Positions 63,936 to 64,000 of a stretch of 64,000 nucleotides of DNA are shown piece after piece. Origin of the DNA: Platynereis dumerilii (Eukaryota; Annelida; Polychaeta; Phyllodocida; Nereididae). The position numbers and the translations under genes are program-made. Where the stretch lies: assembly GCA_026936325.1 (NCBI GenBank), contig JAPTHN010000003.1:83309506-83373505 (forward strand), in the 5' to 3' direction. Each line of letters starts with the position of its first letter. Within the stretch, counting starts at the first letter, position 1. The notes under the pieces were generated by a model. That model was not told the origin of the DNA, did no database searches, and saw nothing but the letters and a program-made list of their open reading frames with translations.

Positions 63936-64000
63936 GTACATGTTTTCAACACTAATTAAGCATATTACATTCGTCCACATTGTTGTGCTTTTAATAGGCC

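Overview
This is a eukaryotic, AT-rich, repeat-crowded stretch with long introns, tRNA-derived SINEs, LINE pieces, many non-autonomous DNA transposons with clear target-site duplications, and one Ty3/gypsy-type element. The style (foldback palindromes, CAGTGGCGT-type hAT MITEs, frequent 'taggcctac' strings, G-runs) suggests a marine invertebrate, probably a deuterostome such as an echinoderm or hemichordate. That assignment is inference; nothing here fixes the species.

Left part (1-10 kb): a local tandem duplication of about 3 kb (copy A about 700-3415, copy B about 3695-6140, partial copy C about 6395-7040). It carries a coding-like exon that is open in copy C (6874 onward), decayed in copy A and not seen in copy B, plus a repeated CACGTG/TATA-like block. 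A cluster of RFX, CRE and E-box motifs lies at 7.68-7.88 kb. 10.1-14.4 kb is one non-autonomous terminal-inverted-repeat (TIR) element containing a 202-bp satellite array. 14.4-28 kb is a patchwork of 1.7-2.3 kb repeat modules in five or six diverged copies, two of which share an identical 309-bp tract; SINE, LINE, MITE and foldback insertions sit among them.

Middle (30-40 kb): another repeat module in several copies, interrupted at 33246-37777 by a GC-richer Ty3/gypsy-type element flanked by a 4-bp duplication. Besides RNase H and integrase it has a 588-aa 3' ORF with two zinc-finger-like motifs and a TatD-family metallo-nuclease domain, in the slot where an env-like gene would sit. This is the most unusual object in the window.

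Right part (43-64 kb): a multi-exon host-type gene on the + strand. I can place eight exons whose splice phases all agree (43301-43492, 57854-58075, 58291-58356, 58838-59058, 62006-62141, 62484-62603, 62873-62930, 63595-63935; 452 codons), open at the right edge. It starts with a ZAD-like Cys module and runs into a domain resembling the large uncharacterised metazoan family I associate with DUF6589. Intron 1 is about 14.4 kb and full of nested elements (TIR elements, a LINE endonuclease fragment, a 2.1-kb TIR element with a 150-bp satellite, a foldback, a hAT MITE). Intron 4 holds a 2.4-kb TIR element with a perfect 8-bp target duplication.
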